Source: Bacteroidota bacterium (GTDB taxonomy: Bacteria; Bacteroidota; Bacteroidia; Chitinophagales; Chitinophagaceae). From it: 6,960 nucleotides of DNA. Shown here in pieces: positions 6,257 to 6,960 of the stretch; the first letter of the stretch is position 1; each line of letters starts with the position of its first letter. The stretch covers positions 1 to 6,960 of the forward strand of contig JAEWDG010000282.1 of the NCBI GenBank assembly GCA_023390215.1, written 5' to 3'. The translations under genes and the position numbers were made by a program. Under the pieces are notes generated by a model. That model worked only from the letters and a program-made list of their open reading frames with translations. It made no database searches and had not been told where the DNA came from.

Positions 6257-6960
6257 GAGTCAAGATATAAGGCTGAAGTGCGTCGGCAATGCTTCGATCA
6301 TTAGAGAGCCGGGGTACTTTATTCTGTCCGCCCAACTTTCCAATACTTTTCATATAGTCCACAAAACCGTTTTTTCGCACGGGCGTGATCCTGAGCCTTT
6401 GCAGAATATTGCCCGTGATCAGGTCATCATAATACGAATTTTTCGCACGTAGATTATTGTCGATTTCAGATGCCAGTTGTTCCAGATTTTCCGGGAGCTG
6501 ATCAAATTCAATGAACCATTCATGAAAACTTTTGCCTTCATTCTTACTCACGAAAGGGGCCACGGTAAATTCTGTGAGATGTAACTGCTTTGCCAATGGA
6601 GCATTGAGTATGGCAGATTCCACTTCTTCTCCGATCACATGTTCCCCAAACGCAGAGATAAAATGTTTGATGCGGCCACTAACGATAATGCGGTAAGGTT
6701 CGGTAGAAACAAACTTAACGGTATCGCCTATACTATAAGCCCAAAGTCCGGCATTGGAACTAATGACCAACGCGTAATTTTCACCCACTTTAACTTCACC
6801 CAGGGATAACCGTTTCGGATGCGCCTTACCAATCTCCGCAACCGGTACAAATTCATAGAAGATTCCGCTGTTTGTATTAAGCAACATTCCGTTACTGTCA
6901 AGCTTATCCTGGAAAGCAAAAAAACCTTCACTTGCCGGGAAGAGTTCGATGCAGTCTACC
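6240..6960 (-). CDS. GH3-family acyl-acid amido synthetase (GH3 auxin-responsive promoter family), C-terminal part
   Basis: This gene is partial. The frame is open from the window edge to the TAA at 6242-6240, giving 239 C-terminal residues of a protein expected to be about 500. The translation from the edge (VDCIELFPASEGFFAF) continues without a break through the internal ATG at 6887, so that ATG is not the start. Visible residues match the GH3 adenylate-forming fold: PASEG (8-12) corresponds to plant motif II (YASSE), YSIGD (75-79) to motif III (YxxGD), GRIKHFISAFGEHV (95-108) to the hinge into the C-terminal domain, and KLGGQNKVPRLSNDR (208-222) to the conserved terminal segment. Plant GH3 enzymes adenylate jasmonate, auxin or benzoates and join them to amino acids. 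Bacterial members are mostly uncharacterised, so an acyl-adenylating amido synthetase activity is a family inference and the substrate is unknown. The last 17 nt overlap the oxidoreductase gene. Confidence 0.9.
   Translation of the reverse strand, partial: VDCIELFPASEGFFAFQDKLDSNGMLLNTNSGIFYEFVPVAEIGKAHPKRLSLGEVKVGENYALVISSNAGLWAYSIGDTVKFVSTEPYRIIVSGRIKHFISAFGEHVIGEEVESAILNAPLAKQLHLTEFTVAPFVSKNEGKSFHEWFIEFDQLPENLEQLASEIDNNLRAKNSYYDDLITGNILQRLRITPVRKNGFVDYMKSIGKLGGQNKVPRLSNDRSIADALQPYILTHVGAH

Noticed and set aside
6918..6924. Run of seven A residues (T on the coding strand) in the GH3 gene, considered as a frameshift site
   Set aside because: The reading frame stays open across it and the GH3 motifs before and after (PASEG, then NTNSGIFYEF) are in the same frame, so no frameshift is needed.
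6728..6931. A 67-codon minus-strand frame overlapping the GH3 gene
   Set aside because: It is out of frame with the GH3 translation, which carries all the family motifs; it is a frame shadow.
1..6960. Search for CRISPR arrays, tRNA/rRNA genes, insertion sequences, toxin-antitoxin, phage or biosynthetic cassettes
   Set aside because: No regularly spaced repeats, terminal inverted repeats, cloverleaf-like segments or relevant protein motifs were seen. The window is almost entirely occupied by recognised same-strand genes, so I do not claim a novel system.

Overview
The window looks like ordinary chromosomal housekeeping DNA from a Bacteroidota bacterium, most likely a Chitinophagaceae-type Sphingobacteriia/Chitinophagia relative. 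The grounds are protein character (the TsaD, RseP, Dxr and bacterial GH3 variants read like that phylum), moderate GC, AT-rich start regions almost without Shine-Dalgarno motifs, and a weak fit to classical promoters. This assignment is inference from recognition, not from a search. All seven genes lie on the minus strand, so transcription runs from high to low coordinates.

Layout in transcription order. (1) Positions 6960-6240 hold the C-terminal 239 residues of a GH3-family acyl-acid amido synthetase; its start lies outside the window. (2) Positions 6256-5210 hold a Gfo/Idh/MocA oxidoreductase that overlaps the GH3 stop by 17 nt, followed by a small hairpin that may end this transcript. (3) A 108-nt gap leads into dxr (5101-3932, isoprenoid precursor synthesis), followed 37 nt later by rseP (3894-2509, site-2 intramembrane protease). 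(4) After a 9-bp stem-loop followed by a T-rich tract come a MacB/FtsX-type ABC permease (2452-1211), tsaD (1178-138, the t6A tRNA modification transferase) and the first 42 codons of a TrmN6/YfiC-type tRNA adenine methyltransferase (128-1).

The last two genes both act on tRNA, in t6A37 synthesis and, for the YfiC family, m6A37 methylation of tRNA1(Val). dxr and rseP are frequent neighbours in bacteria. The GH3-oxidoreductase pair is probably translationally coupled, but its substrate cannot be read from the sequence.

The most notable point is that tsaD has no ATG, GTG or TTG start that preserves its N-terminal ATP-binding strand. The reading frame points to an ATT start at 1178, and calling the first ATG (1112) would remove 22 conserved residues. 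The partial trmN6 at the window edge also appears to start at a non-ATG codon (TTG). I found no CRISPR array, mobile element, tRNA or rRNA gene, phage or defence cassette, or other novel system. Both strands are otherwise explained by these genes, and no gene-free stretch exceeds about 110 nt.
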